Numbered from the stretch's first letter, positions 47,638 through 57,129 are shown. The stretch: 64,000 nt of DNA from Bacteroidia bacterium (GCA_022180565.1 BQML01000002.1:1-64000); one strand, 5' to 3'. Notes: generated from the letters alone by a model not told the origin. Translations and numbers: made by a program.

Positions 47638-48948
47638 ATGACTGACACGAAACGACATGTCTTGATCATTGCTTATTATTTCCCTCCGATGGGAATGGGG
47701 GGAGTACAGCGAACACTGAAGTTTGCCAAATACCTGCCGGCGTTCGGATGGCATCCGATAATCCTCACCGTGGGGGAGACCGGTTACTTTGCCTTCGACG
47801 AATCTCTTATGAAGGAAGTGGAGGATCTCGGCATTGAAGTCGTGCGGACAGATTCGTTCGACATGAACCGTATGTTCAAGAGCCGGAAACCCGTCAAGAT
47901 GCCGGGCGAGCCCGTGAGAAAGATCTTCCAGTACCTAGGGGACCTATTCTTCATCCCCGACACGAAGATCGGATGGAAGCGCAAGGCGGTCAAAGCCGCG
48001 TTGGAGATTGTGAGGACCAGATCCATTGATGCAATTCTTGCCACGGCTCCTCCCTATACGGATTTTCTAATCGGCCTGGAACTGAAAAAGAGGACGAACA
48101 TTCCTTTGGTGATTGATTACCGCGATTCCTGGCTGGAGTATCCTTTTAAGTACTTTCCAACACCCTATCATCGCTGGCTTCATCGCCGGCTGGAGCGGAA
48201 AGTGGTTCGGGGATGTGACCGGATCATCGTGACGCATCGTCGCGTCAAGGAAAACATCGTCAAGCGGTATCCATTCCTGACATACAACGATGTGACGATT
48301 GTTTCGCAGGGATTTGATCGGGACGATCTCAATCATGTGCCCGTTCAGAGGCCGCCTTCGCACAAGATGCGGATTGCACACGCCGGAACGTTCTATGGGG
48401 GACGGAATCCCCGGGTGCTCCTGCAGGCACTGCATCGTGTTCTGAGGGACTCTCCCGCGTTACGCGGGAGGTTTGAGCTGAATTTCGCCGGTGCACCCCG
48501 CAAGGAAGACCAAGCGTTGACGGCCAAATTGGGCCTGCAGAACGAAGTGCACTTCCTTGGGTACCTTGAGCACCGCGTATGCGTCAAGCATCTTCAGGAA
48601 GCAGACGTGCTCTGGTTCGTTCTCGACAACGATCTTCAATCCCCCGGAAAGCTCTACGAGTACTTCGGTACCGGTAAGCCGATTCTTGCCTCGGTGGCGG
48701 AGGGATACACCAAACAGCTTCTTCAGGAAAGCGGCATCGGCATCTGTGTTCCCCCTGATGATGTTGATGCCCATGCGGAGATGCTCAAACGACTGCTGGT
48801 AATGTTTGAACGCAAAGAATTACCCGTTTCGTCGAGCACATTCATCGAACGTTTCGACCGAAGAGGGTTGTCAGGCGAGTTGGCCAAGGTGCTGGAGACT
48901 CTGATGGATATTGACCGCGGAGCCTTTGTCAAGGTGAACGGATCATGA
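47638..48948 (+). CDS. Glycosyltransferase, GT4-like
   Basis: The 436-residue protein resembles GT-B retaining glycosyltransferases. It opens with a PPMGMGGVQRTLKFAKYLPAFGWHPIIL donor-domain signature of the GT4/GT1 type and later shows HAGTFYGGRNPRVLLQALHRVL and a C-terminal LYEYFGTGKPILASV nucleotide-sugar site with its conserved Glu. There is no membrane anchor. The donor and acceptor are unknown. It overlaps purD by four bases and precedes an epimerase, which suggests cell-surface sugar assembly. Confidence 0.87.
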   Translation: MTDTKRHVLIIAYYFPPMGMGGVQRTLKFAKYLPAFGWHPIILTVGETGYFAFDESLMKEVEDLGIEVVRTDSFDMNRMFKSRKPVKMPGEPVRKIFQYLGDLFFIPDTKIGWKRKAVKAALEIVRTRSIDAILATAPPYTDFLIGLELKKRTNIPLVIDYRDSWLEYPFKYFPTPYHRWLHRRLERKVVRGCDRIIVTHRRVKENIVKRYPFLTYNDVTIVSQGFDRDDLNHVPVQRPPSHKMRIAHAGTFYGGRNPRVLLQALHRVLRDSPALRGRFELNFAGAPRKEDQALTAKLGLQNEVHFLGYLEHRVCVKHLQEADVLWFVLDNDLQSPGKLYEYFGTGKPILASVAEGYTKQLLQESGIGICVPPDDVDAHAEMLKRLLVMFERKELPVSSSTFIERFDRRGLSGELAKVLETLMDIDRGAFVKVNGS

Positions 48949-50246
48949 ACATTCTGATCGTCGGTTCCGGCGGGAGAGAGCACGCATTAGCCTGGAAACT
49001 GCGCCAGAGCACGTCGGTGGGCAAGATCTATTGCGCGCCCGGAAATGCGGGGATGGAGTCTGTGGGAACAACGGTGCCCCTCAAGGCAACCGATCTCGAG
49101 GGCCTTGTCAGATTTGCACAGGACCATGCAGTCGATCTGACGGTTGTCGGTCCTGAACAGCCGCTTGTGATGGGCATTGCCGATATGTTTCACGACCACA
49201 AGCTTGCGGTGTTCGGGCCCACGGCTGCCGCGGCGCGCCTTGAGGGCAGTAAGGTCTTTGCGAAGGATTTTCTGTACCGCCACGGCATCCCAACGGCGAG
49301 ATTCGGGAGCTTCGATGCCGCCTCGGCACGCGAAGCTGAGGCATTTATCGACGGATTGTCGGTTCCCCTGGTTGTCAAAGCCGACGGTCTGGCTGCAGGT
49401 AAAGGTGTGGTCATTTGCCAGACAAAAGCGGAGGCGCGCATCGCTTTCAGAGAAATGATCGAAGCCCGGGTTTTGGGGGCGGCGGGAGACAAGGTTGTCA
49501 TCGAGGAATTCCTCGCGGGCGAAGAGGCCTCGGTGTTTGCGATCTGCGATGGTGAACGTTTCGTCACGTTGCCGTGTGCGCAGGACCATAAGAGGATTCT
49601 CGACGGGGACAGGGGAAAGAACACGGGCGGCATGGGCGCGTATGCACCGGCGCCGGTCATGACGCCGGACCTTCTGCACCGGGTGGAGAGGGAGATCATC
49701 CATCCTACGCTGGAGGGAATGAAGAACGAAGGGGCGCCGTATCGAGGCTGTCTGTATGCCGGGCTGATGGTGACGGAAGACGGACCAAAGGTTCTCGAAT
49801 ACAACTGCCGTTTCGGAGATCCCGAAACGCAGGTCGTAATTCCTCTGATCGACGGCGACCTGGCGGTGCTTCTCTCCGCATCTGCCTCAGGATCCTTGGA
49901 GGGGTTGACGCCGGCCTTCCACGAAGCGTCGGCGGTGTGCGTTGTCATGGCATCGAGGGGATATCCCGATGCCTACGAATCTGGCAAAATTATCCGGGGG
50001 CTGGATTCGGCCGAGGTGGAAAAAGGAGAGATCGTTTTTCATGCAGGGACACGGCGAGAAGGAGACACAATTATCACCGCCGGGGGGCGTGTGCTTGGAG
50101 TAACAGTCGTCGGATACGAGCACGAATTGGAAGCGACCATCGACGCCGCGTACCGCCTTGTTCACCGGATAGCGTTTGATGGAGCTTACTATCGGAGCGA
50201 CATCGGCAAAAAGGCGCTGAAACACCTTCGGAACAGGAACTCATGA
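48945..50246 (+). CDS. purD: Phosphoribosylamine--glycine ligase
   Basis: The 433-residue ATP-grasp enzyme performs the second step of purine synthesis. It starts with the MNILIVGSGGREHALAWKL motif, has FAKDFLYRHGIPTA and VVKADGLAAGKGVVI in the ATP-grasp domain, the GGMGAYAPAP site and YNCRFGDPETQVV with the C-terminal cap. It overlaps the glycosyltransferase stop and the epimerase start by four bases each. With guaB it makes two purine genes in one gene run. Confidence 0.96.
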   Translation: MNILIVGSGGREHALAWKLRQSTSVGKIYCAPGNAGMESVGTTVPLKATDLEGLVRFAQDHAVDLTVVGPEQPLVMGIADMFHDHKLAVFGPTAAAARLEGSKVFAKDFLYRHGIPTARFGSFDAASAREAEAFIDGLSVPLVVKADGLAAGKGVVICQTKAEARIAFREMIEARVLGAAGDKVVIEEFLAGEEASVFAICDGERFVTLPCAQDHKRILDGDRGKNTGGMGAYAPAPVMTPDLLHRVEREIIHPTLEGMKNEGAPYRGCLYAGLMVTEDGPKVLEYNCRFGDPETQVVIPLIDGDLAVLLSASASGSLEGLTPAFHEASAVCVVMASRGYPDAYESGKIIRGLDSAEVEKGEIVFHAGTRREGDTIITAGGRVLGVTVVGYEHELEATIDAAYRLVHRIAFDGAYYRSDIGKKALKHLRNRNS

Positions 50247-51172
50247 ATATTCTGGTCACCGGCGGGGCCGGATTTATTGGTTCGCACGTTGTCGATGCCT
50301 ATATTGAGCAAGGTCATTCCGTAACCGTGGTTGACGACCTTTCGTCTGGTTCAGACTCGAACCTCAACCGGAAGGCGACATTCTTCAAGATGGACATTCG
50401 TGACGGAAGGATTGCCGATGTGTTCGCCAAAGGGCGGTTTGACCTGGTCAATCATCACGCGGCCCAAATGGATGTGCGTCGGTCTGTAGCCGATCCGCTC
50501 TTTGATGCATCAGTGAATGTCCTGGGGAGCCTGAATATTTTCGAACAGGCGCGCAAGCATGGTGTTCGGAAGATCGTGTTCGCTTCAACCGGGGGGGCAG
50601 TGTACGGAGAACAGGATGAATTTCCGGCAACGGAGAACCATCCCACGCGGCCTCTTTCACCCTACGGCATCACCAAACTTTCCTGCGAGAAGTACTTGTA
50701 CTTCTACCGACAAGTTCATGGGATGGACCATGTCATTCTTCGATATGCCAATGTGTACGGACCGCGTCAAAATCCGCACGGCGAGGCCGGGGTCGTGGCG
50801 ATCTTTTGCACCCGGATGCTGACGGGGACCGATCCGGTGATCAATGGCGATGGGACACAGACACGGGATTACACGTTTGTGGAGGATGTCGTTCGCGCGA
50901 ATGTCCGTGCATTGGACTTTCAGGGCTCCGACATTTTCAATGTCGGAACCGGAAGGGAAACGGATGTGAACACCTTGTTTCGTCATTTGCGGAATGCCCT
51001 CCAATCGTCGTGTGCAGAGCGGCATGGTCCGGCAAAAGAGGGAGAGCAAAAGAGAAGCGTGATCAGTTATGCGAAGATCCGGGAAGCGCTCGGGTGGAAG
51101 CCCGAGGTGACTCTGGAAGATGGTTTGGCGCGGACGGCGAAGTATTTTCGTGAACGGTGGGGCGGACAATGA
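50243..51172 (+). CDS. NAD-dependent sugar-nucleotide epimerase/dehydratase
   Basis: The 309-residue short-chain dehydrogenase has the Rossmann motif LVTGGAGFIGSHVVDAY, the active-site YxxxK as YGITK in RPLSPYGITKLSCEKYLYFY, and the RYANVYGPRQNPHGEAGVVAIF and GDGTQTRDYTFVEDVVRAN segments typical of UDP-glucose 4-epimerase-like enzymes. Substrate could be UDP-glucose, UDP-N-acetylhexosamine or a related sugar. It follows purD and precedes meaB with four-base overlaps. Confidence 0.9.
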   Translation: MNILVTGGAGFIGSHVVDAYIEQGHSVTVVDDLSSGSDSNLNRKATFFKMDIRDGRIADVFAKGRFDLVNHHAAQMDVRRSVADPLFDASVNVLGSLNIFEQARKHGVRKIVFASTGGAVYGEQDEFPATENHPTRPLSPYGITKLSCEKYLYFYRQVHGMDHVILRYANVYGPRQNPHGEAGVVAIFCTRMLTGTDPVINGDGTQTRDYTFVEDVVRANVRALDFQGSDIFNVGTGRETDVNTLFRHLRNALQSSCAERHGPAKEGEQKRSVISYAKIREALGWKPEVTLEDGLARTAKYFRERWGGQ

Positions 51173-52143
51173 TGGGACGGGAATTGCTGGTGAAGGAGGT
51201 TACAGCCGGCAATCGACGTGCTGTTGCAAGGGCAATCTCGCTTGTGGAGAATGAAGGAGAGGACTCCAACGCGCTTCTGAGCGCGTTGTTCATGCATACA
51301 GGCCGCGGGTATCGCATCGGCATCACGGGTCCCCCGGGAGCCGGCAAGAGCACGATCACCAATAAGCTCGCAAAGCACTACCGGAAGGAGGGCTTGAAAG
51401 TCGGGATCATCGCCGTTGATCCCACCAGCCCTTTCACCGGCGGGGCATTGCTGGGCGACCGTGTACGCATGACTGATGTGGAACTCGACGGCGAGGTGTT
51501 CATTCGCAGTATGGCTTCCCGTGGAAGCCTTGGCGGATTAAGCAGGAAGGCGAAAGAAGCCGCTGATGTCCTCGATGCGGCCGGGCACCAGATCATTCTT
51601 CTGGAGACAGTCGGCGTGGGCCAGTCGGAGTTGGATATCGCAAGTGCGGCCGACACGACAGTCGTCATTCTGGTGCCGGAATCCGGAGACGGCATCCAGG
51701 CCATGAAGGCCGGGCTCATGGAAATTGCGGATTTCTTTGTTCTGAATAAAGCCGACAGGCCCGGCGCCGACCAGGCCGTCCAGTCGATCAAAACGATTCT
51801 CGGGTTTCGCCAACACACCGAGGCCACCGTATGGATGCCGGACGTGCTCAAGGCTGTCGGCAGTGAGGGAAAGGGAATCGATGAGATTGCCCAAGCGATT
51901 GCCGCACACAGGAAGTCCCTTGAAACATCGGGGGGGCTGGAACAAAAGCGCCGAAGGAGGCTCGAGCAGAGGATCCGGGCGCTGGTCGAGGAACAGTTGC
52001 AGGTCGATTTCTGGACCTCTGACCGGTCTGAAGCCCTCCAGCGGGAGTTGAGCCGCGTGATAGAACGCAACCAGACGCCGTACGAGCTTGCGGGGCGGCT
52101 CATTGCGGATTTCAAGAATCAGAACGAGAAACGAGGGTCATGA
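51169..52143 (+). CDS. Methylmalonyl-CoA mutase-associated GTPase MeaB/ArgK
   Basis: The 324-residue G3E GTPase guards and loads adenosylcobalamin on methylmalonyl-CoA mutase. Walker A GITGPPGAGKSTITNKL, switch VDPTSPFTGGALLGDRVRMTD, LLETVGVGQSELDIA and the base-specificity motif LNKADRPGADQ are complete. The chosen ATG overlaps the epimerase stop (ATGA); a GTG at 51157 is less likely. No mutase gene is in the window. With the adenosyltransferase at 407 it indicates a B12-dependent mutase elsewhere in the genome. Confidence 0.94.
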   Translation: MMGRELLVKEVTAGNRRAVARAISLVENEGEDSNALLSALFMHTGRGYRIGITGPPGAGKSTITNKLAKHYRKEGLKVGIIAVDPTSPFTGGALLGDRVRMTDVELDGEVFIRSMASRGSLGGLSRKAKEAADVLDAAGHQIILLETVGVGQSELDIASAADTTVVILVPESGDGIQAMKAGLMEIADFFVLNKADRPGADQAVQSIKTILGFRQHTEATVWMPDVLKAVGSEGKGIDEIAQAIAAHRKSLETSGGLEQKRRRRLEQRIRALVEEQLQVDFWTSDRSEALQRELSRVIERNQTPYELAGRLIADFKNQNEKRGS

Positions 52144-53303
52144 TGAACAACGATGCGGATCAACAATTGAGCTTCGATTTGAGTGAGGAAATGAAGATGC
52201 TTCGCCGGACGGCGCGCGAATTTGCAGACGCGGAGGTCCGGCCCAAGGTCCTTGAATACGACGAGGCTCAGAAGTTTCCTGAAGAGCTTGTCGCGCGTAT
52301 GGGGGAGCTGGGATTCCTGGGGGCCGTTGTGTCTGAAGAGCTCGGCGGCGCGGGGATGACGGCGAGGGAATTCGTTGTGATCATGGAAGAGCTCGGCCGC
52401 GTGGATCCTTCGGTGGCCCTGACGCTTGCGGCACACAGCGGCTTGTGCCTGGAACACATCCTGCAGTTTGCGACGGATGCTCAGAAGAAGAAATATGTTC
52501 CTGATCTTGCTTCGGGAGCCAAGATCGGATCCTGGTGTTTGACCGAGCCCGGTTCGGGAAGCGATGCCGGAGGAATGCTGACGACCGCAGAAAAGAAGGG
52601 ATCGGACTATGTCTTGAGTGGCACGAAGAATTTCATCACCAACGGTTCCTATGCGTCGACATTTGTCGTCATGGCGAAGACAGATCCTTCCAGGGGCAAA
52701 GCCGGCATTTCGGCGTTCATTGTGGAAAAGGAAATGGGGATCCGCGTTGGAAAGAAGGAGAACAAGCTTGGCTTCCGGGCAAGCGACACGGTTCAGCTGG
52801 TGTTTGAGAATGTCAAGGTTCCTGCCGCCAATCTTCTGGGCCAGGAAGGCGACGGACTGAAGCAGGCGTTGGCGGTGCTGGATAGCGGCCGTGTGGGCGT
52901 CGCAGCGCTCGCTGTCGGTCTGGCTCAAGGAGCGTTGGATGCCTCGTTGAAGTACGCAAAGGAGCGCAAGGCGTTCGGGAAAACTCTGGGAGAATTCCAG
53001 GGAATCCAGTTCAAGCTGGCTGACATGGCGACGGAGATTGAGGCCGCGCGTCTTCTCACCTTCCGCGCAGCGGATGACAAAGCGCTCGGCAGGCCATTGA
53101 CGCTCTCCGCCGCGTATGCCAAGTACTTCGCCAGCGAAGTGGCGCAACGTGCGGCTACGGAAGCGGTCCAAATCCATGGCGGGTACGGATACATCAAGGA
53201 ATTTCCTGTCGAAAAGTACTACCGTGATGCCAAACTCCTGACCATCGGCGAAGGGACATCGGAGGTTCAGCGCATGGTCATAGCAAAGAACATTCTGGGA
53301 TGA
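52140..53303 (+). CDS. Acyl-CoA dehydrogenase
   Basis: The 387-residue flavoenzyme introduces a double bond into an acyl-CoA. Typical sites are GLEHILQFATD-like LCLEHIL, WCLTEPGSGSDAGGM, KNFITNGSYASTFVVMAKT, GRVGVAALAVGLAQGALDASLKYAKER and AVQIHGGYGYIKEFPVEKYYRDAKLLTIGEGTSEVQRMVIAKNILG, with the catalytic Glu in GEGT. It resembles short/branched-chain enzymes. Its position between meaB and a methylcrotonyl-CoA-carboxylase-like gene fits isovaleryl- or isobutyryl-CoA oxidation, which is inference. Confidence 0.9.
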   Translation: MMNNDADQQLSFDLSEEMKMLRRTAREFADAEVRPKVLEYDEAQKFPEELVARMGELGFLGAVVSEELGGAGMTAREFVVIMEELGRVDPSVALTLAAHSGLCLEHILQFATDAQKKKYVPDLASGAKIGSWCLTEPGSGSDAGGMLTTAEKKGSDYVLSGTKNFITNGSYASTFVVMAKTDPSRGKAGISAFIVEKEMGIRVGKKENKLGFRASDTVQLVFENVKVPAANLLGQEGDGLKQALAVLDSGRVGVAALAVGLAQGALDASLKYAKERKAFGKTLGEFQGIQFKLADMATEIEAARLLTFRAADDKALGRPLTLSAAYAKYFASEVAQRAATEAVQIHGGYGYIKEFPVEKYYRDAKLLTIGEGTSEVQRMVIAKNILG

Positions 53304-53304
53304 G

Positions 53305-54966
53305 ATGATCATGGCGGTTTTAGGCAAACCACTTGGAGAGACGGAAACGGTCAAACGCAACCGCGAGGGAATGACCGGGCTCCTGAAACGCTTTCAGGCG
53401 GAGGCGGAAGTTGTGCGAGAAGGAGGGGGGAAGGAAGCGATGGAAAAGCATCGCAAGAAGGGAAAGCTCCCGGCCCGCGAGCGCATTCAGAAATTGATCG
53501 ATCACGGTTCGCCCTTCCTCGAGATCGGTCTCTTCACGGCGTACGGGATGTACAAAGAGTATGGTGGTGCTCCATCGTCAGGGACGATCGTCGGTATCGG
53601 ACGAATCCATGGACGCGAAAGCGTCATCGTAGCAAATGATGCCAGCGTGAAAGCCGGTGCATGGTTTCCCATAACGTGCAAGAAGAATCTGCGTGCGCAG
53701 GAAATCTCCATGGAGAACCGTCTGCCAATCGTGTACCTGGTTGACTCGGCAGGCGTCTTCCTTCCTCTGCAATCGGAGATCTTTCCGGACAAAGAACATT
53801 TCGGACGAATCTTTCGCAACAATGCCGTGATGTCGTCTCTGGGGATAACGCAAATAGCCGCCATCATGGGTCCTTGTGTGGCCGGGGGGGCTTATCTGCC
53901 GATCATGAGCGATGAAGCGATGATCGTGGACAAGACGGGAAGCGTGTTCCTGGCAGGATCGCACTTGGTGAAGGCCGCGATCGGAGAGGAGATCGACAAC
54001 GAACAACTGGGGGGAGCCGAAGTTCATTGCGAAATCAGCGGCGTTACCGATCACCGCATGAAAGACGATGACGAGTGTCTCGCCAAAATCCGGTCGATCA
54101 TGAGCAAGCTGGGGCGAAAGCCCCTCGCCGGATTTGACCGCGTGGAGCCGAAGCCGCCGAAGTATCCTGCCGCGGATCTCCACGGGCTGATTCCCGCCGA
54201 CAGGTCGAAACCGTACGATACCTACGATGTTCTCGCCAGAATCCTTGACGGAAGTGATCTCGATGAGTACAAGGAGGGGTACGGAAAAACGATAATCACC
54301 GGCTACGCACGGATCGACGGGTGGGCGGTGGGGATTGTCGCCAACCAGCGGTCGGTCGTCAGAACGAAGAGCGGCGAAATGCAGGTTGGCGGAGTCATTT
54401 ATAGCGACAGTGCGGACAAGGCGGCCCGGTTCATCATGAACTGCAATCAAAAAAGAATCCCCCTCGTGTTTTTTCAGGATGTCACGGGGTTCATGGTGGG
54501 CAGCAGGGCAGAACATGGAGGGATCATCAAAGACGGAGCCAAGATGGTGAACGCCGTGGCAAATTCGGTGGTCCCAAAATTCACGGTCATTACAGGCAAC
54601 AGTTACGGAGCCGGGAATTATGCGATGTGCGGAAAGGCCTACGATCCGCGACTGATTGTTGCCTGGCCCACGGCTCAGATTGCGGTTATGGGTGGCAAAC
54701 AGGCCAGTGAAACCTTGCTTTCGATCAAGCTTCAGCAAATGGAGCGGGGAGGGGAGGTGATCTCGAAGGACAAGCAAAAAGCCCTCCTCAAGGAGATTCA
54801 GGACCGCTATGAGAGCGAGTTGGATCCCCTCTTTGCCGCCGCCCGGTTATGGGTGGATGCCATCATTGACCCGGTTGAAACTCGCGACGTGATTTCCCGT
54901 GGAATAGAGATGGCAAACCACAATCCGGACATACCGCCATTCAATCCGGGCGTGATTCAAACGTAG
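53305..54966 (+). CDS. Acyl-CoA carboxylase carboxyltransferase, methylcrotonyl-CoA carboxylase beta-like
   Basis: The 553-residue protein is a carboxyltransferase of the biotin-dependent acyl-CoA carboxylases. The segment MENRLPIVYLVDSAGVFLPLQSEIFPDKEHFGRIFRNN and the GGAYLPIMSDEAMIVDKTGSVFLAGSHLVKAA oxyanion loops resemble the methylcrotonyl-CoA carboxylase beta subunit; GGKQASETLLSIK and GNSYGAGNYAMCGKAYDPRL are the C-terminal landmarks. Tandem Gly residues of the two oxyanion holes appear present. The biotin carboxylase/biotin carrier subunit is not in the window. It follows the acyl-CoA dehydrogenase after one base. Propionyl-CoA or geranyl-CoA carboxylase are alternative substrates. Confidence 0.9.
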   Translation: MIMAVLGKPLGETETVKRNREGMTGLLKRFQAEAEVVREGGGKEAMEKHRKKGKLPARERIQKLIDHGSPFLEIGLFTAYGMYKEYGGAPSSGTIVGIGRIHGRESVIVANDASVKAGAWFPITCKKNLRAQEISMENRLPIVYLVDSAGVFLPLQSEIFPDKEHFGRIFRNNAVMSSLGITQIAAIMGPCVAGGAYLPIMSDEAMIVDKTGSVFLAGSHLVKAAIGEEIDNEQLGGAEVHCEISGVTDHRMKDDDECLAKIRSIMSKLGRKPLAGFDRVEPKPPKYPAADLHGLIPADRSKPYDTYDVLARILDGSDLDEYKEGYGKTIITGYARIDGWAVGIVANQRSVVRTKSGEMQVGGVIYSDSADKAARFIMNCNQKRIPLVFFQDVTGFMVGSRAEHGGIIKDGAKMVNAVANSVVPKFTVITGNSYGAGNYAMCGKAYDPRLIVAWPTAQIAVMGGKQASETLLSIKLQQMERGGEVISKDKQKALLKEIQDRYESELDPLFAAARLWVDAIIDPVETRDVISRGIEMANHNPDIPPFNPGVIQT

Positions 54967-54982
54967 GCATTCTGAGGTATCA

Positions 54983-55732
54983 ATGAGTTTTCCGACCGGG
55001 GGGGCCTTCGGGCGGAGGGCCGCTGTGGCGGCCTTGCTGGCGCTCTTGTCCTGGAGTGCTGCAGCACAATGCGATGGGAGGCCTGGGCCCGACGGGCTGA
55101 CGTGGGAATTCGACGAGAGTGAATCGGAATCCCGCTCGATTTTGGGGTTTCTTGGTGACGCATTCACTCCCCAACTGGTCAAAGACACACGCACAATGCG
55201 GGCATATGTCAGGGATGTCCGTTTTGCCGAACTGCGTCGCCGGTGCGGTGATCTTCGAGCGGTGGATGGGATCTTCCAGAAAGCGCTTCGCGTTGCGGAG
55301 TTCAGTATCGGCCGGGCCCTTTTCCTGGCGATGATGGCTTCACTCGAACATCAGGTTGTGCATGTGGACGTACCATTGGCGGGCGTGGTCGGATTGCCGC
55401 TCACCTTCGAGGAAGACAGCCTGTTTCAGAAACGGGTCCGGAACCTTCCGGCCAAGTTGTACAGCGATTCACCTGACGATGATCACGGCGATCGGGACAA
55501 GCTTCAGCATTTCTTCGGATCAGCGTACTTGGCCTATGCCTCGGGATCCCCGGAGTTTGCACGGGCGACCGGGAATTTTGTCGAGTGGGGAGAAGCACAG
55601 ATGATCGTCGGGGGGGTGGATGATGCACGCGACAAACGGGCGAACAAACAGGGCGAAACGTTCGGCCACGACCTGCTGTACGTCAAAACCCTTCTGCCGT
55701 CGGATTATCTCACACTGCCGGTGAGGGAGTAG
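54983..55732 (+). CDS. Exported protein of unknown function
   Basis: The 249-residue protein begins with a signal peptide (RRAAVAALLALLSWSAAAQ) and a probable cleavage site before C-D-G. A Cys immediately after cleavage is compatible with a lipoprotein, but the preceding residues do not form a clean lipobox. Around residue 170 lies DDDHGDRDKLQHFFGSAYLAY, whose D-K-x-x-H-F pattern recalls the small exported DUF2279/YfiM-type proteins; ETFGHDLLYVK follows. I do not recognise the family with confidence. It lies 16 bases after the carboxyltransferase and 35 bases before an NtrC-type regulator. Confidence 0.75.
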   Translation: MSFPTGGAFGRRAAVAALLALLSWSAAAQCDGRPGPDGLTWEFDESESESRSILGFLGDAFTPQLVKDTRTMRAYVRDVRFAELRRRCGDLRAVDGIFQKALRVAEFSIGRALFLAMMASLEHQVVHVDVPLAGVVGLPLTFEEDSLFQKRVRNLPAKLYSDSPDDDHGDRDKLQHFFGSAYLAYASGSPEFARATGNFVEWGEAQMIVGGVDDARDKRANKQGETFGHDLLYVKTLLPSDYLTLPVRE

Positions 55733-55767
55733 GGGAGGGGGGTGTGGAATTATTGAGGATGATGAAA

Positions 55768-57129
55768 ATGGGCACGGTTCTCATCGTTGACGACGAAAAG
55801 AGCGTTCGGGATTCCATCAGAATGATCCTCGAGTACGAGGGCTATGGCGTTCAGTTTGCGGAGAACGGACCGCAGGCCCTTGCCAGAATCCAGGGAGGCG
55901 AGATCCATCTCGTTCTTCTCGACGTTAAGATGGCGGGTATGGACGGGCTGGAGGTCCTGCAGAAGATCAGGGAGAAAAACAACGACCTGCCTGTCGTCAT
56001 GATTTCGGGACATGGGACAATCGAAACCGCGGTGGAAGCGACAAAACTCGGTGCGTTTGATTTTCTTCCGAAGCCTCTTGATCGGGACAAGTTGATCATT
56101 ACGGTTCGCAACGCGCTCGAACGCGCCAGGCTGACGGAGGAATACCGGTCACTGCAGGAACGCGTGGAAGGAAAATTTCAGCTTCTCGGGGAAAGTCCCC
56201 GGATGAAGGAGATCCTTGCCCTCATCGGCCGCGTGGCGCCGACCGATGCGCGTGTTTTGATCACAGGCGAAAATGGAACCGGCAAGGAGCTGGTGGCACG
56301 GGCAATCCATCGGCAGAGCAAGCGTCGTGACAAGCAATTCGTCGAAGTAAATTGCGCGGCCATTCCGGCGGAACTGATCGAGTCCGAACTGTTCGGTCAC
56401 GAAAAAGGCTCGTTCACGGGCGCGACGGCGCAGAGAATCGGCAAGTTTGAACAGGCGAACGGTGGGACGCTGTTCCTCGACGAGATCGGCGATATGAGCC
56501 TGAACGCCCAGGCCAAGGTGCTCAGGGCACTGGAAGAGGGGAAGATCGAGCGAGTGGGAGGCAACAAGTTGATTCCCGTTGATGTCCGCGTCATTGCGGC
56601 AACCAACAAGAACATTCCGGAAGCGATAAAGAATGGAACGTTTCGGGAAGATCTGTACCATCGCCTGAGGGTCATTCCGATTCACGTTCCGCCTTTGCGC
56701 GAACGACGGGAAGATATCCCCGTTCTGGTCAAAGCCTTCGTTGAAGACGTTTGTGCGAGGAACGGCATAGCCCTCAAGAGGGTCTCGCCGGAGGGGATGA
56801 GGCGGCTGGAGGCCCGCGACTGGCCGGGCAACGTCAGGGAACTGCGTAATGCGATTGAACGGTTGGTGATCCTGTCACCGGGACAGGAGGTGGACATGAA
56901 TCTCCTGGACCCGCCGGCGGCGGGGACGAGCGCGGAATTCGAGGATATCCTGGGGAAAGGCGGCACTTTTCAGGAATTCAAGGACAGGGCGGAAGCGGCA
57001 TTTATCAGGCGACAGCTCGAACGCCATCGCTGGAACGTTTCAAAAACCGCAGAGGCACTGAATATCCAGCGGAGCCACCTTTATACCAAAATGAAGAAGT
57101 ATGGGCTGATGAAGGAAGGGGAGGGATAG
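55768..57129 (+). CDS. NtrC-type sigma-54-dependent response regulator (second copy)
   Basis: The 453-residue regulator has a receiver domain (LIVDDEKSVRDS, phosphoacceptor in LVLLDVKMAGMDG, Lys in FLPKPLDR), an AAA+ domain with Walker A ITGENGTGKELVA, the sigma-54 loop GSFTGA, Walker B GGTLFLDEIGDMS and a Fis-like HTH at the end (WNVSKTAEALNIQRSHLYTKMKKYGL). The start is put at the ATG at 55768 because GAGGA lies eight bases upstream; GTG 55744 and ATGs at 55759 and 55762 are alternatives. No histidine kinase is adjacent, so its input is unknown. Confidence 0.92.
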   Translation: MGTVLIVDDEKSVRDSIRMILEYEGYGVQFAENGPQALARIQGGEIHLVLLDVKMAGMDGLEVLQKIREKNNDLPVVMISGHGTIETAVEATKLGAFDFLPKPLDRDKLIITVRNALERARLTEEYRSLQERVEGKFQLLGESPRMKEILALIGRVAPTDARVLITGENGTGKELVARAIHRQSKRRDKQFVEVNCAAIPAELIESELFGHEKGSFTGATAQRIGKFEQANGGTLFLDEIGDMSLNAQAKVLRALEEGKIERVGGNKLIPVDVRVIAATNKNIPEAIKNGTFREDLYHRLRVIPIHVPPLRERREDIPVLVKAFVEDVCARNGIALKRVSPEGMRRLEARDWPGNVRELRNAIERLVILSPGQEVDMNLLDPPAAGTSAEFEDILGKGGTFQEFKDRAEAAFIRRQLERHRWNVSKTAEALNIQRSHLYTKMKKYGLMKEGEG

